64,000 bases of DNA from Candidatus Borrarchaeum weybense (GTDB lineage Archaea > Asgardarchaeota > Sifarchaeia > Borrarchaeales > Borrarchaeaceae): assembly GCA_019057385.1 (NCBI GenBank), contig JAHQJS010000007.1, positions 711,685-775,684 on the forward strand, read 5' to 3'. Below the pieces are notes generated by a model that had not been told where the DNA came from, ran no database searches, and saw nothing but the letters and a program-made list of their open reading frames with translations. Shown here one piece after another: positions 17,783 through 27,268 of this stretch (positions within the stretch are counted from its first letter, which is position 1; each line of letters opens with the position of its first letter). The position numbers and the translations under genes were made by a program.

Positions 17783-18637
17783 CTAAATACGCAGTAAGAA
17801 TTTCCGGCTACGTGCATATCTAAGATAAATAACTGCAACAATGACAAGGGAATAACTTAAAAGCCATAGGAGATCAACAGGATGATAAGTAACATAGGTT
17901 TCTTCCCATAGGATAATACTGAACCACGAATCTGCAAAAACGTCTATTAGAAAAGACAGAGCAAGAATAAACCACGCCCAAGATATCTTTGCCACTCTAA
18001 ATCTCAAGAGAACAAGCATTGCAAATAAGAAGAGTATTATATCCGTTACTGGGTAAATAATACTAGTAACTTTTTCTGAAAAGGCGAAGTCTTCACCGAC
18101 AGGATATGTAGCAATAGGCCATATTACAAGAAGTATAATGGCAAGAATACATACTACAGAAATAATACAATAGGAAACGAGAAGTTTTTTTGTTAACTTA
18201 GGCTTAATTAGCTGATTTGTTTTGAAAAGCGCTACGTATAAAGGAAAGAAGCCAGCAAGCCATAGAATATCGGCGAAACTAGGATAAGGAGTATCAATAC
18301 CTAAGAGTACTTCAAAATAAAACCATCCAAACTCGCCAAGAGCCCAAAATAGATTGCCTAACGCAATCAGAAGCCAAATCTTGCTATTCAAAGTCTTATA
18401 GCCGTAGATCTTAAAGCTCGCAAACAATGATCCTATCGTCGCACCTATGCCAAATAATACGGGCACTATATCTGTAAAAAATATTCCGCCCTCGAACTCG
18501 GGAATAAATTGAGTTAAATATACAATAGTTACAAATAATAAGCTACCAATAACAACTGCAATTAGTCCAATGAGTTCTACTGTTATTTTGGATATAGTAA
18601 AAATGCTTTTTTCTTCCTTAAATGGTGTCATTGACAA
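17783..18637 (-). CDS. polytopic membrane protein, sensor-type 7-8TM
   Basis: 284 residues with about eight hydrophobic helices. The segment YPSFADILWLAGFFPLYVALF resembles the conserved Pro-Ser-x-Ala-Asp loop of the 7TM input regions found at the N-terminus of some histidine kinases and diguanylate cyclases. Here no kinase, GGDEF or other output domain follows; the protein ends after the last helix with RYARSRKF. It may be a stand-alone sensor or a truncated one. Not assigned to a named family. Confidence 0.6.
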   Translation of the reverse strand: MSMTPFKEEKSIFTISKITVELIGLIAVVIGSLLFVTIVYLTQFIPEFEGGIFFTDIVPVLFGIGATIGSLFASFKIYGYKTLNSKIWLLIALGNLFWALGEFGWFYFEVLLGIDTPYPSFADILWLAGFFPLYVALFKTNQLIKPKLTKKLLVSYCIISVVCILAIILLVIWPIATYPVGEDFAFSEKVTSIIYPVTDIILFLFAMLVLLRFRVAKISWAWFILALSFLIDVFADSWFSIILWEETYVTYHPVDLLWLLSYSLVIVAVIYLRYARSRKFLLRI

Positions 18638-18922
18638 CCTCCTTATGTTAAGATTTTGAAAACTCGCATATAATTTTTCCGACCTATTTTTTAGAAATCA
18701 ATGTTATTTGAATTCTGTAGAGAATTGTTAAATCATTGGTTTATTCTCTCTTTCTGCGCTGCAGATGCTGTAAAATATTAGAATCTTTTACTCTGTTAAT
18801 TACAATTAAAATCTCAAGATTCTCCATAAGAAAATTTAATTTCAGATTGCAAAGGAGGAGTGACAAAATTTAAAATAGAAGAAGTGTTTTTGAAGTCATA
18901 TCTGTAAAAGCGAGGAAACTCT

Positions 18923-19384
18923 ATGATGCACCAAAAGATTTTAATTAAGCAGAAAAAAAATATTGCACTAATTGCTCACGATGAACGAAAACAGGATCTC
19001 CTAGACTGGGTGAAATTCAACAAAGGTACCCTAAGTCAGCATAATTTATTTGGAACTGGAACCACTGGATCGCTTATCGCACAGAACGTAGGACTAAATG
19101 TGACAAGATTCAGAAGTGGTCCTTTGGGTGGCGATCAACAGGTCGGTGCGAAAATTGCTGAAGGAGAAATTGATTTTCTCATCTTCTTTTGGGATCCTCT
19201 CGAATCCCATCCTCACGACCCTGATGTCAAAGCTCTTCTACGGATAGCTGTAGTTTGGAATATTCCGATCGCCTGTAATAGGGCAACAGCGGATTTCCTG
19301 ATCTCTTCACATCTTTTGTCTGAAGAATACGAACGTCTTGTAATTGATTATGAGAAGAGATATAAGAGGGATCAGTTTACCTAA
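18923..19384 (+). CDS. mgsA: methylglyoxal synthase
   Basis: 153 residues with the whole MgsA signature: the [17 protein letters not shown]-terminus (His-Asp pair of the active site), TGTTGSL phosphate loop, [11 protein letters not shown] carrying the catalytic Asp, and [14 protein letters not shown]. It converts dihydroxyacetone phosphate to methylglyoxal and phosphate. The enzyme is mainly bacterial, so transfer into this archaeon is possible. GAGGAAACT precedes the ATG. Its last bases overlap the 3' end of the convergent methyltransferase-like gene. Confidence 0.92.
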   Translation: MMHQKILIKQKKNIALIAHDERKQDLLDWVKFNKGTLSQHNLFGTGTTGSLIAQNVGLNVTRFRSGPLGGDQQVGAKIAEGEIDFLIFFWDPLESHPHDPDVKALLRIAVVWNIPIACNRATADFLISSHLLSEEYERLVIDYEKRYKRDQFT

Positions 19385-19919
19385 TCTGAGTTCTGGAATT
19401 TGTCTTCAAGTCTTCAGTTAAATGCTTTTCTTTTTTTCTTCGCCTTTGCAACCGTATTATACCCATTAAAAGGTTTATTCGTGGCACAGATTCCATATAG
19501 CATTCATAATCGTCCCCAAACTTCTCGATGCAATCCTTATCCGCGTTATGTGTATCTATATAGAATAAAATGGCTGATATAATACCAATAATTACGATTA
19601 TCCAGTTTTGAGCAATGAAAATCAATGCAAGGTTGAAGAAAATCCCAGCTAGATATTGTGGATGTCGAACAATTCCATAGAGTCCGCTGTCAACAAGTTT
19701 TGTAGTATTTATGTGACTTTTTCCTTCAGGAATTCCACCTTCTTTTTGAAGAAAATAGATAGGCAGGCAACCAAAGACTATGCTGAGAGCCCAGAGTATT
19801 CCTCCGACAACTTGAAGTGTCACCAAACCAGTAGAGTTGAAAAAAAAGAAACTCAATATGATTTGTGCTACCGTCAAAATCCCTGCAACTAATCCTAAAA
19901 TATAGACTTTCCATTCAAT
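19377..19919 (-). CDS. isoprenylcysteine methyltransferase (ICMT)/PEMT-like membrane methyltransferase, apparent ATT start
   Basis: About 180 residues. The SAM-binding motif of the ICMT/PEMT family is clear: [16 protein letters not shown], then a helix pair and the downstream [16 protein letters not shown]. Four hydrophobic helices. An internal TTG at 19877 would delete most of the first helix ([22 protein letters not shown]). The frame is open upstream and an ATT at 19919 follows GAGGAGGGGG at nine bases, so ATT initiation is likely. Substrate unknown; lipid or protein methylation is expected. Confidence 0.75.
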   Translation of the reverse strand: MEWKVYILGLVAGILTVAQIILSFFFFNSTGLVTLQVVGGILWALSIVFGCLPIYFLQKEGGIPEGKSHINTTKLVDSGLYGIVRHPQYLAGIFFNLALIFIAQNWIIVIIGIISAILFYIDTHNADKDCIEKFGDDYECYMESVPRINLLMGIIRLQRRRKKEKHLTEDLKTNSRTQIR

Positions 19920-20098
19920 AAGTAAAGCCCCCTCCTCTCTAGTTTGCCAATACTTTCAATTTGTTGCCAACTCAAGTGAATATAATCTAAATATGTATAT
20001 GTACAAAGGTTATACTGTAATATTCCCAATAAAGTTTCAATTTGTAACTGACGATTATAATGAAGGATATTTTGCATTTTCCCTTCTTCTCTCTTGTT

Positions 20099-20218
20099 TT
20101 AAAATTCTTTGTTGATTTGCTGATCCTTAATGATTCCTGCGTTGTACTCAACCAATTTATTCTTTGTTAATTCGTTAAGGGCTCTTTTAATCGATTTTTT
20201 AGTAAGATGGGTATTGAT
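20099..20218 (-). pseudogene. possible winged-helix protein fragment
   Basis: In one minus-strand frame the sequence reads THLTKKSIKRALNELTKNKLVE and ends in a stop. The pattern resembles the recognition helix and following strand of a winged-helix DNA-binding domain. There is an in-frame stop just upstream and no start codon, so it would be a 3' remnant. The rest of the gap from 19920 to 20360 shows only AT-rich promoter-like sequence ahead of acs. Confidence 0.35.
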
Positions 20219-20360
20219 TCATATTTATTGCCTAATTTGTAACTTTTATAAATATTCTAAACTTTTTTAAAGTAATATTATATTTACTACGTGTAGATTT
20301 CTTACTATGCGTAAATGTAATGAATGATCATTATATTTAGAATTATAAAAGGTGAAATAA

Positions 20361-22379
20361 TTGACAAAAGAACAAATCGAGAAACCATCTATTGATGGAG
20401 GAATAAGCGTTCCTTTCGAAGAACGAATGGAAAGTATACTTACAGAATCGCGTGTGTTCGATCCTGAAGTCCTGAACGAAGAATTCGCAAAAACAGGCAT
20501 CTCAATGAACGAATACAAAAAACTCTATAGAAAAAGCATTGAAGATCCCGATGCATTTTGGAGTGAGCAAGCTCAATTGCTCGATTGGTTTAAACCTTAC
20601 GATAGAGTTTGGACAAAAACTAATTTGTTCCCTGGTAAATGGTTTGATGGGGGAAAACTAAATGTTAGCTACAATTGTATTGATCGTCACGTGAAGAACG
20701 GTAAAGGAGAAAAAATAGCTATAATTTGGGAAGGCGATGAGCCAGGTCATGTAAGACTCATTACTTATGAAGAACTCTTGAAGGAAGTCTCTAAAGTCGC
20801 TAATGCCATGAAAAAGTTAGGGATTAAGAAAGGGGACCGTGTGACATTGTGGTTACCCATGATTCCTGAATTAGCGATTATAATGTTAGCATGCGCACGA
20901 CTTGGCGTAATCCACTCAATCGTCTTCGGAGGATTCTCCAAAGAGGCTGTGAAAGAAAGAATTGAGGATTCTGATAGTCGTCTCTTGTTTACTTCGGATG
21001 AGACATTGCGAGCTGGCAAAGCATATCCTAAAATGAGTGATGTCGTGCAAATCCTGCCCGAATGTCCAACAATTGAACAAGTAATTGTTGTGAAACGAAG
21101 TGGAAATGATGTACCTCACACAGACAAGGATATTTGGTATCACGATTTCATCAGTGATGTCAGTGATAACTGTGAATGTGAAGAAATGGATGCTGAAGAC
21201 ACCCTGTTTATCCTTTACACGAGCGGTACAACTGGTAAGCCAAAAGGTGTGAAGCATACTACCGCAGGATACCTCCTATATACTGGTCTTACACATAAAT
21301 ATGTCTTTAACTACCAGGAAGGAGATATTTGGTTCTGTAGTGCAGATATTGGCTGGATAACTGGACACAGTTACATTGTCTATGGTCCTCTAGCTAACGG
21401 TGCTACTACACTGATGTTTGAAGGTGTGCCAACGTATCCAGATAGAGACAGATACTGGGATATTTGCGAAAGACATAAAGTTACACATTTCTATACCGCG
21501 CCTACCGCGATTAGAGCGCTGATGGGATACGGCGAGAGCTTCGTAAATCGACATGATCTAAGTTCCCTTAAAGTATTAGGGACAGTTGGTGAACCAATTA
21601 ATCCAGAGGCCTGGACATGGTATCATAGAGTTGTTGGAAAAGAAAAATGCCCAATCGTTGACACTTATTGGCAGACGGAAACGGGTGGCTTTGTTATGAC
21701 GCCATTTGCTACAGCAACTCCCACAAAACCAGGATCTTGTTGTTTGCCTTTCTTCGGAATTAAACCAGTAATCTTTGACGAAGCTGGAAGTGAAGTAACA
21801 GAACCTAATGTCGGAGGATACCTTGCATTCGAAATGTCATGGCCGGGAATGCTTCGCGATGTGTGGGGTGATACTGAACGGTTCAAATCTACATATCTAG
21901 AGAGGTTTCCAGGATTTTATTACACAGGTGATGGAGCAAGAAAAGATGAAGATGGCTATTACTGGATATTAGGAAGATTAGATGATGTCATGAAAGTATC
22001 AGGACATAGAATCGGAACGATGGAAGTTGAATCAGCACTTGTTAGCCATCCAAAAATAGCTGAAGCAGCAGTCGCACCATTTCCTCACTCTATCAAAGGC
22101 CAAGCCATTTGGGCGTATGTCACCCTGATGGCAGGAACTGAAAAATCGGACGAACTTAAGAAGGACATTAGAATGCATGTTAGACGGGAAATTGGACCAG
22201 TCTTTCAACCAGATGTCATTCAATTCGCTGATGCTTTGCCCAAAACAAGAAGTGGAAAAATAATGCGTAGAATCCTGAAAGCGATTGCTTGTGGATCCGA
22301 AATCGGAAATGTCACAACATTAGCAGACCCATCGGTAGTACAGACCTTAATAGAGCAAAGACAACGTATAGAGAAATAA
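20361..22379 (+). CDS. acs: acetyl-CoA synthetase (AMP-forming)
   Basis: 672 residues, the usual length. Motifs: ILYTSGTTGKPKGV (AMP-binding) near residue 288, DTYWQTETGG near 434, YYTGDGARKDEDGYYWILGRLDDV near 520, and PKTRSGKIMRR with the catalytic Lys that is often acetylated, near 635. Activates acetate to acetyl-CoA with ATP to AMP. The start is TTG after AAAGGTGAAATAA. The gene is convergent with an acyl-CoA transferase/GNAT fusion, so acetate and CoA thioester handling and protein acetylation may be linked here. Confidence 0.95.
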   Translation: MTKEQIEKPSIDGGISVPFEERMESILTESRVFDPEVLNEEFAKTGISMNEYKKLYRKSIEDPDAFWSEQAQLLDWFKPYDRVWTKTNLFPGKWFDGGKLNVSYNCIDRHVKNGKGEKIAIIWEGDEPGHVRLITYEELLKEVSKVANAMKKLGIKKGDRVTLWLPMIPELAIIMLACARLGVIHSIVFGGFSKEAVKERIEDSDSRLLFTSDETLRAGKAYPKMSDVVQILPECPTIEQVIVVKRSGNDVPHTDKDIWYHDFISDVSDNCECEEMDAEDTLFILYTSGTTGKPKGVKHTTAGYLLYTGLTHKYVFNYQEGDIWFCSADIGWITGHSYIVYGPLANGATTLMFEGVPTYPDRDRYWDICERHKVTHFYTAPTAIRALMGYGESFVNRHDLSSLKVLGTVGEPINPEAWTWYHRVVGKEKCPIVDTYWQTETGGFVMTPFATATPTKPGSCCLPFFGIKPVIFDEAGSEVTEPNVGGYLAFEMSWPGMLRDVWGDTERFKSTYLERFPGFYYTGDGARKDEDGYYWILGRLDDVMKVSGHRIGTMEVESALVSHPKIAEAAVAPFPHSIKGQAIWAYVTLMAGTEKSDELKKDIRMHVRREIGPVFQPDVIQFADALPKTRSGKIMRRILKAIACGSEIGNVTTLADPSVVQTLIEQRQRIEK

Positions 22380-22449
22380 ATTTTTGATTTACAATTTCCT
22401 TTTTTCTTTTTTAATTAATTTAAACTGCTTAAGTTTTAAGTTAGTTTCA

Positions 22450-24348
22450 CTATTTACGCCTGAATGTCATTTTAAGCTCAGACATTCCTGCTTCGCTTCT
22501 CTTCTCGGTGTAAAATCCCATTTTTTCGAAAAGTCGAAACATTGGACGATTTTCTACTAACACCTCGGCTGTAAATCCAAGAAGACCTTGTTTTTTTGCC
22601 AATTGAGTTAAATAAGTTAATAACTCCGTGCCCAGGCCTTGACGCTGATAATCATCCCTAACAACTAAAGCAACTTCTGCTGTACGAGTTCCTTCGTTAA
22701 TTCCATATTGTCCTAAACCAAGAATTTCTTCCTTTCCTTCATGCTCTTTCACGGCAAGGATGACCATTTCCTTAGTATAATCAATGATTACAAAATCCTG
22801 TAGCCTTTCATGTGGCATATCTGTTCGAGCGGAGCTAAATCGCCGATAAAGACTTTTATCTGAGAGCGAGTAAAAGAAATCCTTCACTAAAGGTTCATCA
22901 CTTATTTTTACAGGTCTCAAGAGCACTTCTAACCCTGCTTTTGTGGTTCTATAGGTTTCAAGTTCTTCAGGATATTCTCCCCTAACTCCAGGGATAAATT
23001 CCTGATCCTTATAGATCAAATTCTGCTTTTTCGCTTCTTCAATTAACCATGATCTAAATTTCGGATGCGCTATTGAAATTAGTTCCATTGCACGTTCTCT
23101 AATGTTTTTGCCATGTAAATAGGCAATGCCATATTCTGTCACCACATAATGTATATCTCCTCTATTTAGAGTTACGCCAGCACCTTCCTTAATAAATGGC
23201 ATTATCCTTGAAACAGTTTCATTTTCAGCAGTCGATTGTAGAGCAAGAATTGTTTTCCCGTTCTTTGCTAAAACTGAACCACGCATAAAATCAGCTTGTC
23301 CACCAATACCACTATAGAATGTCTTTCCAATCGATTCTGCACTTGCTTGACCGGTCAGATCTATCTCTAATGCACTGTTTATCGCGGTCATATTATCATG
23401 TTGAGCGATAGTCAGTGGATTATTTGTATAGTCGACCGTTCGAAATTCGATAGCAGGATTATCATGAATGTATTCATAGGTTTCTTTATTCCCCATACAG
23501 AATGTTGCGATAGTCTTACCCCGGTTTATACTTTTTTTTGAATTATCAATCACTCCTTTTTTCATCAGTTCAACGAGTCCATCACCTATAAGTTCTGTAT
23601 GCACACCAAGATTTTTTTTGTTATAAAGATTCGATAAAATTGCATTTGGGATGCTACCATATCCAACTTGGATCGTATCCCCATTTTCAATTAGTTGTGA
23701 GACATAATTCCCGATTTTTTGAACAACTTCAGTCTCTGCTTCTTCCTTATATTGTAGAACAGGTTCATCATACGGGATAATAAAATCAACATCCTCGATA
23801 TGGATAAAACCGTCCCCGTGCACCCGAGGACTGTTAGAATTGACCTGGGCAATCACTAACGAAGCATTTTCCGTTGCCGCTTTGACAATATCAACACTGA
23901 CGCCTAAGCTCATGTAGCCGTGACTATCTGGTGGTGAAGTCTGCACAAGAGCGACATCAATCGGTACAACTCCGCTATAGAATAACTCCGGAATCTCGGA
24001 CAAAAAAATAGGAGAATAATCTGCCAAGCCTTTATTGATTGCATCTCTAGTATTGGCACCAATGAAAAACGAATTATGTCGAAAATTGTATTTGAGTTTT
24101 TCATCAGCGTAAGGCGCTACTCCAAGTGTCCATACGTGAAGAACTTCAGCATCAAAAAAGGCTTTTGGATGCGATTGGACATAATTTACAAGAGAACGAA
24201 CAAGATATTGAGGTTCACCACAAGCCGTACCAATAAATATTCGGTCTCCTCTATGAATATGACTAAATACTCTATCTTCTGGCATGAATTTATTGGGATA
24301 GATTTTTTTCATTTCTTCCATCATTCTGCTTTCATTATTGAAAATCAT
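22450..24348 (-). CDS. acetyl-CoA hydrolase/CoA-transferase fused to a GNAT acetyltransferase
   Basis: 632 residues. Residues 1-~445 are a 4-hydroxybutyrate/acetate CoA-transferase family domain (GDRIFIGTACGEPQYLVRSL at the start; GIGGQADFMRGS; GIAYLHGKNIRERA; HPKFR). The last ~165 residues are a GNAT domain with the acetyl-CoA loop RDDYQRQGLGTELL. The fusion is known from other prokaryotes. It probably transfers or hydrolyses acetyl-CoA, while the GNAT part may acetylate proteins such as Acs. The gene faces acs tail to tail. Confidence 0.88.
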   Translation of the reverse strand: MIFNNESRMMEEMKKIYPNKFMPEDRVFSHIHRGDRIFIGTACGEPQYLVRSLVNYVQSHPKAFFDAEVLHVWTLGVAPYADEKLKYNFRHNSFFIGANTRDAINKGLADYSPIFLSEIPELFYSGVVPIDVALVQTSPPDSHGYMSLGVSVDIVKAATENASLVIAQVNSNSPRVHGDGFIHIEDVDFIIPYDEPVLQYKEEAETEVVQKIGNYVSQLIENGDTIQVGYGSIPNAILSNLYNKKNLGVHTELIGDGLVELMKKGVIDNSKKSINRGKTIATFCMGNKETYEYIHDNPAIEFRTVDYTNNPLTIAQHDNMTAINSALEIDLTGQASAESIGKTFYSGIGGQADFMRGSVLAKNGKTILALQSTAENETVSRIMPFIKEGAGVTLNRGDIHYVVTEYGIAYLHGKNIRERAMELISIAHPKFRSWLIEEAKKQNLIYKDQEFIPGVRGEYPEELETYRTTKAGLEVLLRPVKISDEPLVKDFFYSLSDKSLYRRFSSARTDMPHERLQDFVIIDYTKEMVILAVKEHEGKEEILGLGQYGINEGTRTAEVALVVRDDYQRQGLGTELLTYLTQLAKKQGLLGFTAEVLVENRPMFRLFEKMGFYTEKRSEAGMSELKMTFRRK

Positions 24349-24500
24349 AGTTCTCCATCCCTCCGGGAACTAAACAGGGTTCATTTTCAAATAATATATA
24401 AATTCAATTTGGTGGAATTAAAAGTTTGTTGAGTTGTTATTTGTCTAATGTTTCATACAAAGTTTCTAGAAAGAATAGAATTGAGACAATAGTTGATACC

Positions 24501-25079
24501 ATGGCTAAAAAAACTAAAAAAAGGTGTTCTTGGGCAGTAAGCAATTCGTTAATGAAAGGATATCATGATAAAGAATGGGGAACACCCGTACACAATGATA
24601 GACTGCTGTTTGAATTTTTAATATTGGAAGGTATTCAGGCGGGACTAAGTTGGAACATCGTTTTGCAAAAAAGAGAGAATTATAGAAAAGCGTTTGATAA
24701 TTTCGACTACACTAATATTGCTAACTATGGGGAAGAAAAGATCGAGGAATTACTGCAAAATAAAGGTATTATTCGAAACAGAAGAAAAATACAAGCTACT
24801 ATTACAAATGCTAAAGCGTTTGTGGAAATGCAAAAGGAGTTTGGTTCGTTTGATGGATACATCTGGGGGTTCATTGATAAGCCAATTCAAAATGCTTGGA
24901 AATCTTTAGAAGAGATTCCAGCTAAAACTGAGATTTCTGAAACAATAAGTAAAGATTTAAAGAAACGAGGGTTCAAATTTATTGGTCCAACAATTGTTTA
25001 CGCGTTTATGCAAGCAATTGGGATGGTTAATGATCACACAATTGATTGTTTCAGATATACTGAGTTGAAAAACAAATAG
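24501..25079 (+). CDS. tag: DNA-3-methyladenine glycosylase I
   Basis: 192 residues from the ATG at 24501. Family hallmarks are RCSWAVSN...YHDKEWGTPVHND at the N-terminus, the aromatic AGLSWNIVLQKRENYRKAFDNFD core, and NDHTIDCFRY at the C-terminus. The N-terminal Cys and His together with the C-terminal His and Cys supply the Tag zinc site. The enzyme excises 3-methyladenine from alkylated DNA. A longer upstream frame from 24426 is not supported by the family length. Confidence 0.92.
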   Translation: MAKKTKKRCSWAVSNSLMKGYHDKEWGTPVHNDRLLFEFLILEGIQAGLSWNIVLQKRENYRKAFDNFDYTNIANYGEEKIEELLQNKGIIRNRRKIQATITNAKAFVEMQKEFGSFDGYIWGFIDKPIQNAWKSLEEIPAKTEISETISKDLKKRGFKFIGPTIVYAFMQAIGMVNDHTIDCFRYTELKNK

Positions 25080-25321
25080 TTGATTGTTCGAGACGACATA
25101 ATTTTATTTTGATCTTATCGACTTATTTGGTTTATATTCGTTTTTTAGAAACTCTATCATCTATTATTTGCCAATTTTATAAGTAGGAAATTACTCAAAT
25201 CAAACATAATTATAGATGAAGAGCAAAAATGAGTTTTGCGCATCCCAAAAAAATCACTAAAACTTATTTACTCGAACCAACATACATTTGAGTCAAATTG
25301 ATTTGAATAGTGATCAAAAAT

Positions 25322-25990
25322 ATGTCATTGGATGAGTATCTAGAAATAGCGAAAGAGTTATTCCGGACAAAAGAATACGATTCAGTTATTGAAACTTTGC
25401 AAGAAGTTGTCCAAGTTGATCCCAAATCACCTGAATCAATATTAGCATGGAGACTTATGGGGGTGTCTTTCGCAGAGCTAGGAAATTACAGAATGGCTTT
25501 TAAATGCTATCAAACTTCTTTGGATTTAGATCCTAATGATTCAGCTACGTGGTATAATATGGGTGTAAGTTACGAAAAACTTAACGATCTTGGCAATGCA
25601 ATTAGATCATATAAGGAAGCTCTAAAAATAGACCCTGAGCTCGAAGATGCATTGATTAATCTTGGAGAAGCATATAGAGAGCTAGGTCAGTATAACAAAT
25701 CTATTAATGGCTATAAGAAAGCAGTGATTATTAATCCTACAGATGAAGCCATATGGTATAACATGGGTTGCGTATACGATAAATTGGGCGAGCATAATAA
25801 GGCGATACATTGCTATCAAACTGCCCTGAAAATATATCCTGAATTTATAGCAGCGCTCAGCAACCTGGGTGCAGCTTATGTTGCTGTAGGAGAAATTGAG
25901 AAAGCTGTTGAGTGTTATCAAAAAGCTGGGGAAATTGATCCTAGGTTTGCAAATACTTTAGAAAACTTAAAACTACTTAAGGAAATTTAA
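25322..25990 (+). CDS. TPR-repeat protein
   Basis: 222 residues, about six TPR units, e.g. AFKCYQTSLDLDPNDSATW, AIRSYKEALKIDPELEDAL and AIHCYQTALKIYPEFIAAL. No other domain. The ATG at 25322 is preferred; a GTG at 25310 adds four residues. It shares composition with the TPR gene at 1155-1583. Likely a scaffold protein. Single gene. Confidence 0.82.
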   Translation: MSLDEYLEIAKELFRTKEYDSVIETLQEVVQVDPKSPESILAWRLMGVSFAELGNYRMAFKCYQTSLDLDPNDSATWYNMGVSYEKLNDLGNAIRSYKEALKIDPELEDALINLGEAYRELGQYNKSINGYKKAVIINPTDEAIWYNMGCVYDKLGEHNKAIHCYQTALKIYPEFIAALSNLGAAYVAVGEIEKAVECYQKAGEIDPRFANTLENLKLLKEI

Positions 25991-26085
25991 ACCCACTCTT
26001 TAGTTACCTAGTTTAGTATGTTTCAGCACATTTTCCAAGCACCTTCAAAATACGGTTTTTTTGATATTTTTGAGTGTGGGACTTG

Positions 26086-26388
26086 CTACTCAATGTTGAA
26101 AAATGCCTTGTATTCCTCCACATCAAAGCCAACGAGAAACTTCTTATCATCTGAAATAAGAAACGGATAAGCTACATGTTGACTATCAGATTTTTTCATT
26201 AATTCTTCACGCAGGTCGCCTACAACTTTCTTTTCCAATTTGTCTACAAATACATATTTGAAGTCGATTAAATTCTCCTTCAAAAAAACAAGAGCGCGTT
26301 TACAAAATCCGCATGTTGATAACGCGTACAAGGTCACTTGATGACGTGTATTATTCCCAGACACATGAATGAATTCAATTTCCTTCAT
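26086..26388 (-). CDS. glutaredoxin-like protein (copy 1)
   Basis: 100 residues. A thioredoxin-fold redox motif CGFC lies near residue 27 (ALSTCGFCKRALVFL), and the cis-Pro strand is AYPFLI near residue 77. The C-terminus GFDVEEYKAFF is shared with two tandem paralogues. The active site has no Pro between the cysteines, unlike CPYC glutaredoxins. It probably acts on thiol-disulfide exchange in the cytoplasm. Confidence 0.82.
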   Translation of the reverse strand: MKEIEFIHVSGNNTRHQVTLYALSTCGFCKRALVFLKENLIDFKYVFVDKLEKKVVGDLREELMKKSDSQHVAYPFLISDDKKFLVGFDVEEYKAFFNIE

Positions 26389-26469
26389 TCTTAAAATTTT
26401 CCAAAGATCATTTTAATTAATAACAGAAGCATCGTGAAAATTGTGAACTAAAATTCTCATGCTTTTGAT

Positions 26470-26772
26470 TCATTCGATATTGAACATTTCTCTGTATTTG
26501 GCTTCAATAAAGCCTTGTATATACTTTTTGTCATCAACTACTAAGAATGGGTAAGATACGACACGTCCGAATTTCTCTTGTAAATCGGCTCGTAGTTTTT
26601 TTACAATTTTTCTGTCTAAAGAGTCTACAAAAACATACGAATACTCAATGAAATGTTCCTTCAAATATGACATAACGTGATGACAGTGAGCGCACGTCGA
26701 CAACGCATAGAGCTTAATTTTCCAAGTCTTATTTTTACCAAGAACGCGATTGAATTCTATTTCATATGGCAT
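26470..26772 (-). CDS. glutaredoxin-like protein (copy 2)
   Basis: 100 residues, tandem paralogue: ALSTCAHCHHVMSYL with a CAHC centre, VSYPFLVVDDKK with the cis-Pro, and a C-terminal IEAKYREMFNIE. The His-rich centre (CAHCHH) differs from its neighbours, suggesting a different redox potential or metal binding. Same strand and spacing of ~80 bases to each neighbour. Confidence 0.82.
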   Translation of the reverse strand: MPYEIEFNRVLGKNKTWKIKLYALSTCAHCHHVMSYLKEHFIEYSYVFVDSLDRKIVKKLRADLQEKFGRVVSYPFLVVDDKKYIQGFIEAKYREMFNIE

Positions 26773-26840
26773 AATATAAGCCCTAATTATGAATTCTAAA
26801 AATTAAATTGTGCAAACGTCAGATTTTGAGGTCTATCTGC

Positions 26841-27158
26841 TTATACATCGTGTTGATGCGTTTCCATTGTATCTAATAAGTCCTCGTATTTCTCTGTATT
26901 GAATCCAACCATACATTCCTTATCATCGACGATTAAGAAAGGAAACGCCACTCTTCGGTTAAATCTTTCTTTTAATTCCTTAGTAACATTATTTCGTGTT
27001 TCTTTATCTAACTTGTCAACGTAAACGAATTCAAAATCAACAGAATTATCTCGTAAAAACGCTAAGGCACGTTTACAAAATCCACAAGTCGAGAGAGCAT
27101 AAACAGTAATTTTACAACCTTTTTTTTCACCGGCTTCGTGAGTCCATTCAAATGACAT
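26841..27158 (-). CDS. glutaredoxin-like protein (copy 3)
   Basis: 105 residues from the ATG at 27158, which lies eight bases after AGGTGA; an upstream ATG at 27191 is less likely. ALSTCGFCKRALAFL carries the CGFC centre and VAFPFLIVDDKECMVGF the cis-Pro. The C-terminus has an extra short tail compared with the other two. Confidence 0.82.
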   Translation of the reverse strand: MSFEWTHEAGEKKGCKITVYALSTCGFCKRALAFLRDNSVDFEFVYVDKLDKETRNNVTKELKERFNRRVAFPFLIVDDKECMVGFNTEKYEDLLDTMETHQHDV

Positions 27159-27268
27159 GCATTTTTTCACCTTTTTTTTGAGTAAATTCAAATGACAATG
27201 GAGTTAAGCTCTAGTTTTTAAGATTTTTGAATGGGGAAAGTCTATGCAACTGTATAAAGACGATTTAG

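Noticed and set aside
19895..20077. 60-residue minus-strand frame before the ICMT-like gene
   Set aside because: Composition is Tyr/Leu/Gln-rich without pattern and it overlaps the ribosome-binding site of the real gene.
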